This document shows positions 17,818 to 24,813 of a DNA stretch of 47,430 nt, piece by piece (the first letter of the stretch is position 1; each line of letters starts with the position of its first letter). The translations under genes and the position numbers were made by a program. The notes under the pieces were generated by a model. It was given only the letters and a program-made list of their open reading frames with translations, did no database searches and had not been told where the DNA came from. This DNA comes from Eubacterium sp. (GTDB taxonomy: Bacteria > Bacillota > Clostridia > Lachnospirales > Lachnospiraceae). The stretch covers positions 1-47,430 of the forward strand of contig JAGCPW010000038.1 in NCBI GenBank assembly GCA_017965495.1, in the 5' to 3' direction.

Positions 17818-17842
17818 ACTGGCCTAGTATTCCTAGGCCAGT
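17818..17842 (-). terminator. Terminator after aminotransferase gene
   Basis: A perfect 10-bp stem, ACTGGCCTAG with CTAGGCCAGT, around a five-base loop, followed on minus by TTTTT. It closes the vanW-to-aminotransferase operon. Confidence 0.93.
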
Positions 17843-17851
17843 CAAATAATC

Positions 17852-19018
17852 TTATTCATTTTCAAGCCTCTCGATAAAAGCTTTCACTCTATCAAGAGCT
17901 ATCTTTAAATTATCTAAAGAGTAAGCATAAGAAATTCTTAAGAATCCCTCGCCACAATCTCCAAAAGCAGTTCCTGGCACCACAGCCACTTTTTCCTCTT
18001 TAAGAAGACGTGTAGCAAACTCTTCAGAAGAAAGTCCATACTTCTTTATATTAGGGAACACATAGAAAGCACCGAAAGGCTCGAAGCATTCTAGTCCCAT
18101 TTCCTTAAATGAATTCATAAGGAATCTTCTTCTCTGGTTGTAAGATTCTCTCATCATCTGCACATCTTTTTCGCCGTGCTGCAAAGCATCCACAGCAGCG
18201 TACTGGCTCATAGTAGGAGCGCACATGATTGCAAACTGATGAATCTTAAGCATCTGTTCCATAATAACCTTTGGACCAGCTGCATAACCAAGTCTCCAAC
18301 CAGTCATAGCAAATCCTTTTGAAAAACCATTGATTACAATAGTTCTATCTCTCATTCCTGGGAATGATGCAATTGACACATGGTCAGTGCCATATGTAAG
18401 CTCAGAGTAAATCTCATCAGATAAAACATAAATATCTTTTTCCACGCAAATCTTTGCGATATCTTCTAAATCTTCTTTTTCCATAATAGCTCCCGTAGGA
18501 TTATTAGGGAAAGGAAGAACTAACATCTTAGTTTTATCTGTAATGCTATCTAACAATTCTTCTTTTGTCAGTCTAAATTGGTTTTCTTCTTTTAGACAAA
18601 TAGTAACTGGCACGCCGTGTGTAAGTTCCACACAAGGAACATAAGACACATAACTAGGCTGAGGAACTAAAACCTCATCGCCTGGATCTAGCATAGCGCG
18701 AAAAGCCAAGTCAATAGCTTCACTACCGCCCACTGTCACTATAATCTCGCTTAGCGGATCATAAGTTACGCCAATCTTTCTATCTAAATATTTACTTATC
18801 TCAACTCTTAATTCCTTCAAGCCCGTGTTAGATGTATAGAAAGTCTTGCCACGCTCGAGCGAGAAAATACCCTCTTCTCTGATATGCCAAGGCGTGTCAA
18901 AATCAGGCTCTCCCACACCTAGTGAAATAGCGTCTTTCATTTCACTAACGATATCGAAGAACTTTCTAATGCCTGAAGGCTTAATATCCTTAATGGTATT
19001 CGATAACGGATCTCTCAT
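17852..19018 (-). CDS. Class I PLP-dependent aminotransferase
   Basis: A 388-residue fold-type I aminotransferase with the PLP-lysine at Lys234 in INGFSKGFAMTGWRLGY, plus VTVGGSEAIDLA, PFPNNPTGAI and FYVFPNIKKYG. The C-terminal LRISYAYS includes the carboxylate-binding arginine. Such enzymes transaminate aspartate, aromatic or branched amino acids; specificity cannot be read. Its start shares one base with the stop of the Lrp regulator, so the two are translated together. Confidence 0.9.
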   Translation of the reverse strand: MRDPLSNTIKDIKPSGIRKFFDIVSEMKDAISLGVGEPDFDTPWHIREEGIFSLERGKTFYTSNTGLKELRVEISKYLDRKIGVTYDPLSEIIVTVGGSEAIDLAFRAMLDPGDEVLVPQPSYVSYVPCVELTHGVPVTICLKEENQFRLTKEELLDSITDKTKMLVLPFPNNPTGAIMEKEDLEDIAKICVEKDIYVLSDEIYSELTYGTDHVSIASFPGMRDRTIVINGFSKGFAMTGWRLGYAAGPKVIMEQMLKIHQFAIMCAPTMSQYAAVDALQHGEKDVQMMRESYNQRRRFLMNSFKEMGLECFEPFGAFYVFPNIKKYGLSSEEFATRLLKEEKVAVVPGTAFGDCGEGFLRISYAYSLDNLKIALDRVKAFIERLENE

Positions 19019-19494
19019 TATGGTGTCACCAACATCCTTTCATTCTCATCTGATAAAACAGTTCCGTAATCTTTGTACTTCTTCAAAACAAAGTGTGTTG
19101 ATGTGTTTAGAATAGAATCGAGTGTGGAAAGCTTGCTAGTTACAAACTGTGCAATCTCCTTCATACTCTTTTCTTCTATAATAACTGTGAAATCAAATCC
19201 ACCTGACATCAAATAAACTGCTTTAACCTCATCGTACTTCATAATGCGATCTGCTATATCATCAAAGCCTGTACCTCTCTGTGGAGTTACGCGCACTTCA
19301 ATAAGAGCAGTCACTCTAGTGTCATCTGTTTTGTCCCAGTCTATCATTGTGTAGTAACCACAGATAACCTTTTCCTTCTCCATGTCTGCAATGGCGTTGG
19401 CTACTTCAGCCTCTTCCATTCCAAGAAGTACCGCGGCTTCTTTTAAATCAATTCTTCCTTTGTTTTCGATTAATCTTAAAATCTCTTCTCTCAT
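19018..19494 (-). CDS. Lrp/AsnC family transcriptional regulator
   Basis: A 158-residue regulator with an N-terminal winged helix (ILRLIENKGRIDLKEAAVLL) and a C-terminal ligand-sensing domain (TALIEVRVTPQRGTGFDDIA, VYLMSGGFDFTVIIEE). These regulators bind amino acids and control their metabolism. Translational coupling to an aminotransferase suggests it senses that enzyme's substrate or product and regulates the same operon, but that link is inferred. Confidence 0.92.
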   Translation of the reverse strand: MREEILRLIENKGRIDLKEAAVLLGMEEAEVANAIADMEKEKVICGYYTMIDWDKTDDTRVTALIEVRVTPQRGTGFDDIADRIMKYDEVKAVYLMSGGFDFTVIIEEKSMKEIAQFVTSKLSTLDSILNTSTHFVLKKYKDYGTVLSDENERMLVTP

Positions 19495-19526
19495 AATCTT
19501 TCTCCTATTTTAAAATTACTCCCGAG

Positions 19527-20168
19527 TCAAAGAAGATTGGATAACTCCTCCACTCTTGTAGGCTCAAGGTATCTAACCTCGTCACCGTTTCGGGCAATCT
19601 TGTCATTATTGTCAGTTACTGTTCCAATAACACTTGCAAAAAGGCCCTCATCTGTTAAATATTCTACCATATCGGAGCCTTCATTGCACACTATTATTAG
19701 CGCTCCTGTTCCATCCATCTTGTAAGGATTAACATCAAAGAATTCAGCCACTTCCACCACCTGCTGCAAAACTGGAATCTTTGAAATATCGATATCTATT
19801 CCTTTATTGATGTATTTTGATAGTTCATAGAGTCCACCAAAAGTGCCTTCTGTGTCCACTTCGTAGCAGACCGCTTTTTCCATAGAATATGAATTGCACA
19901 TATAGTTTTGCACCATTTCAATGTAGTATTCAACCGTAGTATTCCATTCCAGACCTATGACTGTTTCAATAAAAGTCCAGCTAAACTTCTTTGACAAATC
20001 ATTCTCATATTTTTTGCACAGTTTAACTGCTCCGCCCACACCAATGGAACCAATCATCACAATATCCATTCCTGGTCGTACAGTAGGCTTCTCCAATTCA
20101 TCTTTATACTCTTTAATGCGATAAGAAGACACCACGATTGTAGTGTCTTCCGCTTTTAAATAAATCAT
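19527..20168 (-). CDS. AIR synthase-related protein (PurM/HypE C-terminal-like)
   Basis: A 213-residue protein whose C-terminal part reads like the AIRS C-terminal domain: EGTFGGLYELSKYINKGIDI, ISKIPVLQQVVEVAEFFDVNP and MDGTGALIIVCNE, ending in VIGTVTDNNDKIARNGDEVRY. The N-terminal ATP-binding half of true PurM, HypE or ThiL is short and lacks the usual motifs, so it is not expected to be one of those enzymes. It lies 10 bases after vanW and 32 bases before the Lrp gene. Function unknown. Confidence 0.75.
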   Translation of the reverse strand: MIYLKAEDTTIVVSSYRIKEYKDELEKPTVRPGMDIVMIGSIGVGGAVKLCKKYENDLSKKFSWTFIETVIGLEWNTTVEYYIEMVQNYMCNSYSMEKAVCYEVDTEGTFGGLYELSKYINKGIDIDISKIPVLQQVVEVAEFFDVNPYKMDGTGALIIVCNEGSDMVEYLTDEGLFASVIGTVTDNNDKIARNGDEVRYLEPTRVEELSNLL

Positions 20169-20178
20169 TCTTAACCCC

Positions 20179-21594
20179 TTAACGCCCAGCGGTAGTTTCT
20201 TTCTTTTTATCGCTAGACTCGGTCTCCTTAATATTCTTACCAGTACCCTTGATGGTCTTAGTTGGAACCATCTTGTACTTACTCTCGTGAAGAAGTTCTT
20301 TGCTTACTTGTTTGCCGTGCTCGTAAGTAATCTTCCATAGTTTAGCAACACGACCTACGTGTCCTTCTTCCACTTCCACAAAACCTTCTGGCTTAGTTGG
20401 ATCTTTTACTGTCACCTTCTTAACCGGAATAGTCTTGATTAGTTCACTCTCGTACTTAACCTCATGCCATTTCTTTCTAGTATCATGTCCGTAAATATTG
20501 AAAGTGATAGAACCACCATCATAATGGCCCTGAACATATATAGGAGCGTCCGTATTATTTTCAAACACTAAATCTTTATAATCTCCAGCCAAAGCGGCAT
20601 CCGCCGCAAAGTCCACATAACTAACTGACATAGAGTGTGGGAATCTCTTAACCACTTTAATCTCCGCTCGAAGCAAAGCATTGTAAAGTGTACTAGATAC
20701 CTGACAGATTCCTCCGCCCAAGCTGTCTTCTACTTTATTGCCCACGTAAGTACCAGCTGCATACCATCCGTTGGCTTCTGTCCATGGAGCAAGATGCTCG
20801 TTACATGAGAACTGCTCACCTGGATAGATAGTATGACCATCTAGTTTCTTCACACCCACTTTAATATTTTTATTTCTAGTTTCATTTAGCGCACCACCTG
20901 ATACAGATGTAGTAAATGAACCCATTGGCTTGTTAGAAACCTTCATACAATCTTTAACTGTGTACTTAGGCTTAGTAACCTTAGTGGTAGCTGTAAAGTT
21001 GATATCAGACTTTCCATCCCACTCTTTATTAATATATTTAGCAAAGGCTGCAGTAGATTTTTTCTGATCTACCTCGTAGCCATTGTCTTCTTTCAAAATT
21101 TTAAATCCATGTCCTGTGGCCTTAAGCTCTGCGTTCAAAACAGGAAGTTCATATGGCTCTACTGCCTTCTTAAACTTCTTCTTCATTTTCTTCTCATTAA
21201 GTTTCATCTTAATTTTGAAGTCTTTGCCGCCGTTTCTTAGCTGAGCATTATTTACGTAGCGAGTAACAATACTACCCACTTTTCCATACTCGATAGCATC
21301 GTCCACAATATCTACATTTGCCCACTCGTAGCCTAGATCTACTAGTCTAGTTTCGCAAGTGTAGTCACCCACTTTTATCTTAACTTTAATATTTGTTTTC
21401 TTATTTACAGCGTCTCGAACTTTTCTAGTAGCTTCTTTTTTCTTCATGCCACTAACATTCTCGTCATTAATTCTCACGCCTCTTTTAATCGTTCCCTTGT
21501 CATCTTTTTTCTCAGCGCTCATCACAAAAGCACTTATGCAAAACATAAGTGTAAGAGACATTATTAATAATGTGATTCTCTTAAAAACTTTCAT
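20179..21594 (-). CDS. VanW family secreted/membrane-anchored protein
   Basis: A 471-residue protein with an N-terminal signal-anchor (ITLLIMSLTLMFCISAFVM), a peptidoglycan-binding-like region at about residues 35-200 with VSGMKKKEATRKV, and the VanW domain from about residue 225: GSFTTSVS, NIKVGVKKLDGHTIYPGEQF, GGGICQVSSTLYNALLRAE and FPHSMSVSYV. VanW proteins occur in vancomycin clusters and widely in Clostridia without a proven role; they are thought to act at the cell wall. The C-terminal Thr/Lys tail has no domain. It is the first full-length gene of the operon behind the 33-residue peptide gene. Confidence 0.9.
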   Translation of the reverse strand: MKVFKRITLLIMSLTLMFCISAFVMSAEKKDDKGTIKRGVRINDENVSGMKKKEATRKVRDAVNKKTNIKVKIKVGDYTCETRLVDLGYEWANVDIVDDAIEYGKVGSIVTRYVNNAQLRNGGKDFKIKMKLNEKKMKKKFKKAVEPYELPVLNAELKATGHGFKILKEDNGYEVDQKKSTAAFAKYINKEWDGKSDINFTATTKVTKPKYTVKDCMKVSNKPMGSFTTSVSGGALNETRNKNIKVGVKKLDGHTIYPGEQFSCNEHLAPWTEANGWYAAGTYVGNKVEDSLGGGICQVSSTLYNALLRAEIKVVKRFPHSMSVSYVDFAADAALAGDYKDLVFENNTDAPIYVQGHYDGGSITFNIYGHDTRKKWHEVKYESELIKTIPVKKVTVKDPTKPEGFVEVEEGHVGRVAKLWKITYEHGKQVSKELLHESKYKMVPTKTIKGTGKNIKETESSDKKKETTAGR

Positions 21595-21618
21595 GATACT
21601 TCCTCTTTTTTATCAGTT

Positions 21619-21720
21619 TTAGAAATATGCTACTGTGGTCACCACCAAAGCTGCCGCCACTACTAATGCAATAACTGCTGCTATAATTCTTTGGTTTCTT
21701 TTGCTGTTAAAAAAGTTCAT
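21619..21720 (-). CDS. 33-residue single-pass membrane peptide
   Basis: A short reading frame starting at the ATG at 21720 behind GGAGGAATT and ending with TAA at 21619, just 24 bases before the vanW start. The peptide is a basic N-terminus (MNFFNSKRNQR) followed by a hydrophobic stretch (IIAAVIALVVAAALVVTTVAYF). The near-perfect ribosome binding site and the coherent topology argue it is translated. It could be a leader peptide for vanW or a small membrane partner of VanW. It resembles no family I can name. Confidence 0.7.
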   Translation of the reverse strand: MNFFNSKRNQRIIAAVIALVVAAALVVTTVAYF

Positions 21721-21751
21721 AATTCCTCCATTTTTAGTCTAAAAATTGCTG

Positions 21752-21769
21752 ATTTGAAATCTTTCAAAT
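21752..21769. promoter_or_regulatory. Palindrome upstream of small peptide and vanW
   Basis: ATTTGAAA-TC-TTTCAAAT, eight-base perfect arms with a two-base centre, 32 bases before the peptide start. Its compact symmetry is that of a dimeric repressor site; it could also fold in RNA. Confidence 0.4.
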
Positions 21770-21895
21770 AGCCTATATTTATGGGGGTTATAGGGATTTT
21801 TCACTAAAATATCCTTAACCTTATTAAATATAGCATAAAAAGATTTAATTGCATAGTAGCAATCAACTTTTTTTGTTAGTTTTTTTGGAATTTTT

Positions 21896-22606
21896 TTAAC
21901 GAATTATCTTTCCCTTAGTGGAAATTATGTAATCGATTTTTCTAGACGCTTCGCTTTTAGATAATTCATTGATGTCATAGTCTATACCTAAATTGTGATA
22001 CGAAATTAAAGCGAGCAAGTATCTCTTTTGCTTTTCTGTAATAGGCGAGCTTTTCTTAGGTTTGTAAATAAACTCCTTCGGCTGAAAGAGTTCAGGATTG
22101 TCGTTTCTATACATATCATAAAACATCAAATAGAGTTCACTAGTAACCTTTGCATCGTTAAAGGCTCTATGGTGATTCTCATCATTAATGCCAAAATAAT
22201 TGCACAAAAAATCTAAACTTCTGCTCTGAAGTTCTGGGCACTTTGCTCTTGCTATACGAAGAGTGTCCATTCCACTTCCGCTGAAGTCTAGATTAAGATT
22301 CATAGCGTTTTGTTTTAGAAAACTGTAATCAAAACGCACATTGTGTCCGAGAAGCAAATCGTCCCCTGCAAAATCAATAAACTCCGGCAAAACTACTTTG
22401 ATAGTAGGCTCTCCCTCTACCATATCTGTATTAATGCCAGTGAGTGCAGTGATTTCTGCAGGCACTTCTCTTAACGGATCTATTAACTTAGAAAATGTGT
22501 CTACCACTTCTCCATCTCTAACCTTTAGCGCACCAATCTCAATAATTTGTGCATGCTGTGGTGAGATGCCCGTGGTTTCTATATCCACACAAGTGTAATC
22601 TCTCAT
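21896..22606 (-). CDS. DEDDh 3'-5' exonuclease (DnaQ-like)
   Basis: A 236-residue protein with the DEDDh motifs: CVDIETTGISP (D-E), LGHNVRFDYSFL, and HRAFNDAKVT (H-D). The pattern is that of DNA polymerase III epsilon or PolC-like exonuclease domains. The C-terminal 60 residues (EKQKRYLLALISYHNL) form a helical extension of unknown role. No polymerase domain is present, so this is a free-standing exonuclease for DNA repair or RNA trimming. Its start adjoins the pgsA stop (TAAATG). Confidence 0.88.
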   Translation of the reverse strand: MRDYTCVDIETTGISPQHAQIIEIGALKVRDGEVVDTFSKLIDPLREVPAEITALTGINTDMVEGEPTIKVVLPEFIDFAGDDLLLGHNVRFDYSFLKQNAMNLNLDFSGSGMDTLRIARAKCPELQSRSLDFLCNYFGINDENHHRAFNDAKVTSELYLMFYDMYRNDNPELFQPKEFIYKPKKSSPITEKQKRYLLALISYHNLGIDYDINELSKSEASRKIDYIISTKGKIIR

Positions 22607-23176
22607 TTACTTTGTCTCTTTCAATTTTTTAATGTGATAAGGGATATACATGATAAACGTGAATAACATAATCGCCATATTCACATAAACAAGAATATCC
22701 ACCCACACCTGTGGCATTTCCTTAACCACAAGTAGTGCGATAATTATTACATAAGTGGCAAATGTACATACCTTACCATACCACATTGCTCCTTCTATCT
22801 TTTGACCCTTCTTTAGAAGAATCATTCCCATGATAGACATATATCCTTCTTTTACTATATATAATGCAACCATTGCTATAACTATTGGATACTTAATAGC
22901 AAGTGCCACTATAATAGCACCAATCGTAATCTTATCTGCAATGGGATCTAGCATCTTTCCCCAGTCGGTTACTTGGTTAAACTTTCTAGCCACGCGACCG
23001 TCAAAGAAATCAGTTAAACCTGATACTCCAATAGTAACTAGCATCAGCCAATAATATACATTATATCCTGGAGCGTGTTCTGACTTAACAAAGAACCACA
23101 AAAATATTGGTACTAATAGTATTCTAAAGTAGCCCATTAAATTTGGTATTGTGAAGTATTCTGATTTTTTATTCAT
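22607..23176 (-). CDS. pgsA: CDP-diacylglycerol-glycerol-3-phosphate phosphatidyltransferase
   Basis: A 189-residue membrane protein with the CDP-alcohol phosphotransferase signature DFFDGRVARKFNQV followed by GKMLDPIADK, and several membrane helices. The conserved aspartates and start (NLMGYFRILLVPIFLWFF) match PgsA, which makes phosphatidylglycerol-phosphate. Because other CDP-alcohol transferases share the motif, exact substrate is probable, not certain. GGGAGG precedes the start. Confidence 0.85.
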   Translation of the reverse strand: MNKKSEYFTIPNLMGYFRILLVPIFLWFFVKSEHAPGYNVYYWLMLVTIGVSGLTDFFDGRVARKFNQVTDWGKMLDPIADKITIGAIIVALAIKYPIVIAMVALYIVKEGYMSIMGMILLKKGQKIEGAMWYGKVCTFATYVIIIALLVVKEMPQVWVDILVYVNMAIMLFTFIMYIPYHIKKLKETK

Positions 23177-23194
23177 TAATAGCCTCCCACTAAC

Positions 23195-23242
23195 TAATCG
23201 TATATCAAATCATTTATCAGTTCATTTATCACGTCATATATC
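23195..23242 (-). repeat. Four tandem 12-bp repeats in pgsA leader
   Basis: Units on plus are TAATCGTATATC, AAATCATTTATC, AGTTCATTTATC and ACGTCATATATC, in direct tandem. They lie between a candidate -10 (TATACT at 23285-23280 on minus) and the pgsA start at 23176. The array could be a regulator-binding stretch or a degenerate repeat. The reading frame through them is closed. Confidence 0.6.
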
Positions 23243-23316
23243 AATTTAAACCCAAGTAATACTTTTTAACATATCGAAAAGTATAGCATATTTTCAAAAA
23301 AGTTTTTAATAATCAT

Positions 23317-24120
23317 TTAATCCATTAGATTCTTCAAATAGTTAATGATAGTCTCTAGAACTTCATCTATTTCAGTATCCAACCATCTCTTGTCACTTTT
23401 ATCTACACTTTCTGTATACTGTTTGTTTTTAAAAGTATTTTCTAGTCTTCTGATGACCTCAACTATGCTTTTTTCTTTCATGTTTTTATTTCTAAAAATA
23501 TAAACATTAAAGCATTCCATTATTTTTTTATTGTCAACTTTATCGCAGCAGTAATAAATATCGAAAATATCTTTGTACCTTGTATTAAACCGTCCAAATC
23601 TAAGCAAAGAACATATTTTTTCGGTAAAAATTTGCTCTAAAGAATTTGCAAATAGAGATACTCCTTTTTTCTCACGATAAATATCAAAACAAAATTTCTC
23701 TTGATCTATATCAAGATGTTTATGAACACCTATATCAATTTTACTTTCAATGAAAGTTCCTTCTTTATCTGTTATTTTTATCCTAACACTCTTTCCTTGA
23801 TAATCCTGCTGATTTAATTCAGTAATCGATCCTATGCGCTCTATCTTTATATCTGGAACTTTATTAATTTTCTCAATAAAACTATCAATATTGTTTTCAG
23901 AAATAGAATACCTCATAAAATCTAGGTCAATATCTTGAGTTGTTCTCCTTGAATTGCCACTAATATTTCTCATTACTATTCCACCTTTAATAGTAACTTT
24001 TTCAGAAAAACTACTCTCGCTAATTGCTTTTAGAATAACGTCTTGAGCTGTTTTTGCTATGGCATCTTGTTTTAAATACCCCTCTTTTTCTAATTCGTCT
24101 ATCATACTCTGTAATTTCAT
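23317..24120 (-). CDS. AbiEii-type nucleotidyltransferase toxin
   Basis: A 267-residue protein of the AbiEii/DUF1814 nucleotidyltransferase family, with KGGIVMRNISGNSRRTTQDI and the metal-binding DIDLDF. AbiEii-type toxins transfer nucleotides and inhibit growth; the cognate AbiEi represses them. The start is behind GGAGG with an eight-base gap, directly after the AbiEi stop (TAGATG). The pair is a type IV toxin-antitoxin or abortive-infection system. Confidence 0.87.
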   Translation of the reverse strand: MKLQSMIDELEKEGYLKQDAIAKTAQDVILKAISESSFSEKVTIKGGIVMRNISGNSRRTTQDIDLDFMRYSISENNIDSFIEKINKVPDIKIERIGSITELNQQDYQGKSVRIKITDKEGTFIESKIDIGVHKHLDIDQEKFCFDIYREKKGVSLFANSLEQIFTEKICSLLRFGRFNTRYKDIFDIYYCCDKVDNKKIMECFNVYIFRNKNMKEKSIVEVIRRLENTFKNKQYTESVDKSDKRWLDTEIDEVLETIINYLKNLMD

Positions 24121-24663
24121 CTAAAAAACCTCCGATTGAATAGTCTCCATAACCATTTTTGTCTTTGGAAGATTATTAGCATACTCTTCCACTGCCTCAA
24201 AATCCAATTCATAAATAATCTTACGATAATTCCCAATTATCTCTTTATAGTAATCATATGGAAGTTTGCTCTTATTTCGAATTAACTCAACTAATAACCT
24301 TTCTTTAGAAAAGACTGTAATGTCATCCCCATTATAATTTATTATCTCAACTCCCATATCCATACTTCGACAATTATCAAAACTCTGTTTTACTTGCTTA
24401 TTTGAAATTTTTGATGAATCTTTATCTGTTAACAAATAATAATACGTTGGGATAGTATCTGTTAATCCTTGATAATAAAATGCACTATTAAGAGTAAATA
24501 CTGATTTAGGATATTTTTTCCTAATGATAGCCGTATCAGGAACATTTTTTTTATCAGAATATATACCTGATGCTAACTTAAATAGCTTTCCTTCACTAAC
24601 TGCTTGTTTAATTTTATAATTGCTCTTATATTTTTCTAAGCATTCTTTGTGTGAATATAACAT
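24121..24663 (-). CDS. AbiEi-type antitoxin/transcriptional repressor
   Basis: A 180-residue protein with the AbiEi pattern: an N-terminal winged helix (LEKYKSNYKIKQAVSEGKLF KLASGIYSDKK region) and a C-terminal domain with VFTLNSAFYYQGLTDTIP and ITVFSKERLLVELIR. AbiEi both neutralises AbiEii and represses the operon by binding an inverted repeat in its promoter. The inverted repeat at 24685-24711 lies upstream of this gene as expected. The region is flanked by pgsA and a surface protein gene. Confidence 0.87.
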   Translation of the reverse strand: MLYSHKECLEKYKSNYKIKQAVSEGKLFKLASGIYSDKKNVPDTAIIRKKYPKSVFTLNSAFYYQGLTDTIPTYYYLLTDKDSSKISNKQVKQSFDNCRSMDMGVEIINYNGDDITVFSKERLLVELIRNKSKLPYDYYKEIIGNYRKIIYELDFEAVEEYANNLPKTKMVMETIQSEVF

Positions 24664-24684
24664 TTTTTACCTCTTTTACCAAAA

Positions 24685-24711
24685 ATCCGTATTTTTTATT
24701 TTTTTACGGAT
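24685..24711. promoter_or_regulatory. Inverted repeat, candidate AbiEi operator
   Basis: ATCCGTA (24685-24691) and TACGGAT (24705-24711), perfect seven-base arms separated by 13 bases of A/T, between the promoter and the abiEi start. Known AbiEi proteins bind such repeats to autoregulate. Confidence 0.65.
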
Positions 24712-24726
24712 ATTTAATTTAATTGT

Positions 24727-24755
24727 ATTTTACTACTGTATTTCCTTTGCGTCAA
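24727..24755 (-). promoter_or_regulatory. Promoter of abiE operon
   Basis: On minus: TTGACG (24755-24750), 17-base spacer and TAAAAT (24732-24727). The inverted repeat lies 16 bases downstream of the -10. Confidence 0.75.
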
Positions 24756-24766
24756 TAGTTTTATCA

Positions 24767-24795
24767 AAAAAGACGCATCATTTGATGCGTCTTTT
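24767..24795 (-). terminator. Terminator after leucine-rich-repeat gene
   Basis: AAAAAGACGCATC and GATGCGTCTTTTT form a 13-bp perfect stem around ATTT, 19 bases after the surface protein gene. Confidence 0.93.
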
Positions 24796-24813
24796 TGTGT
24801 TTTTATATTCTAT

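Noticed and set aside
23195..23242. CRISPR-like repeat array
   Set aside because: Units are 12 bases, degenerate and contiguous, with no spacers and no cas genes.
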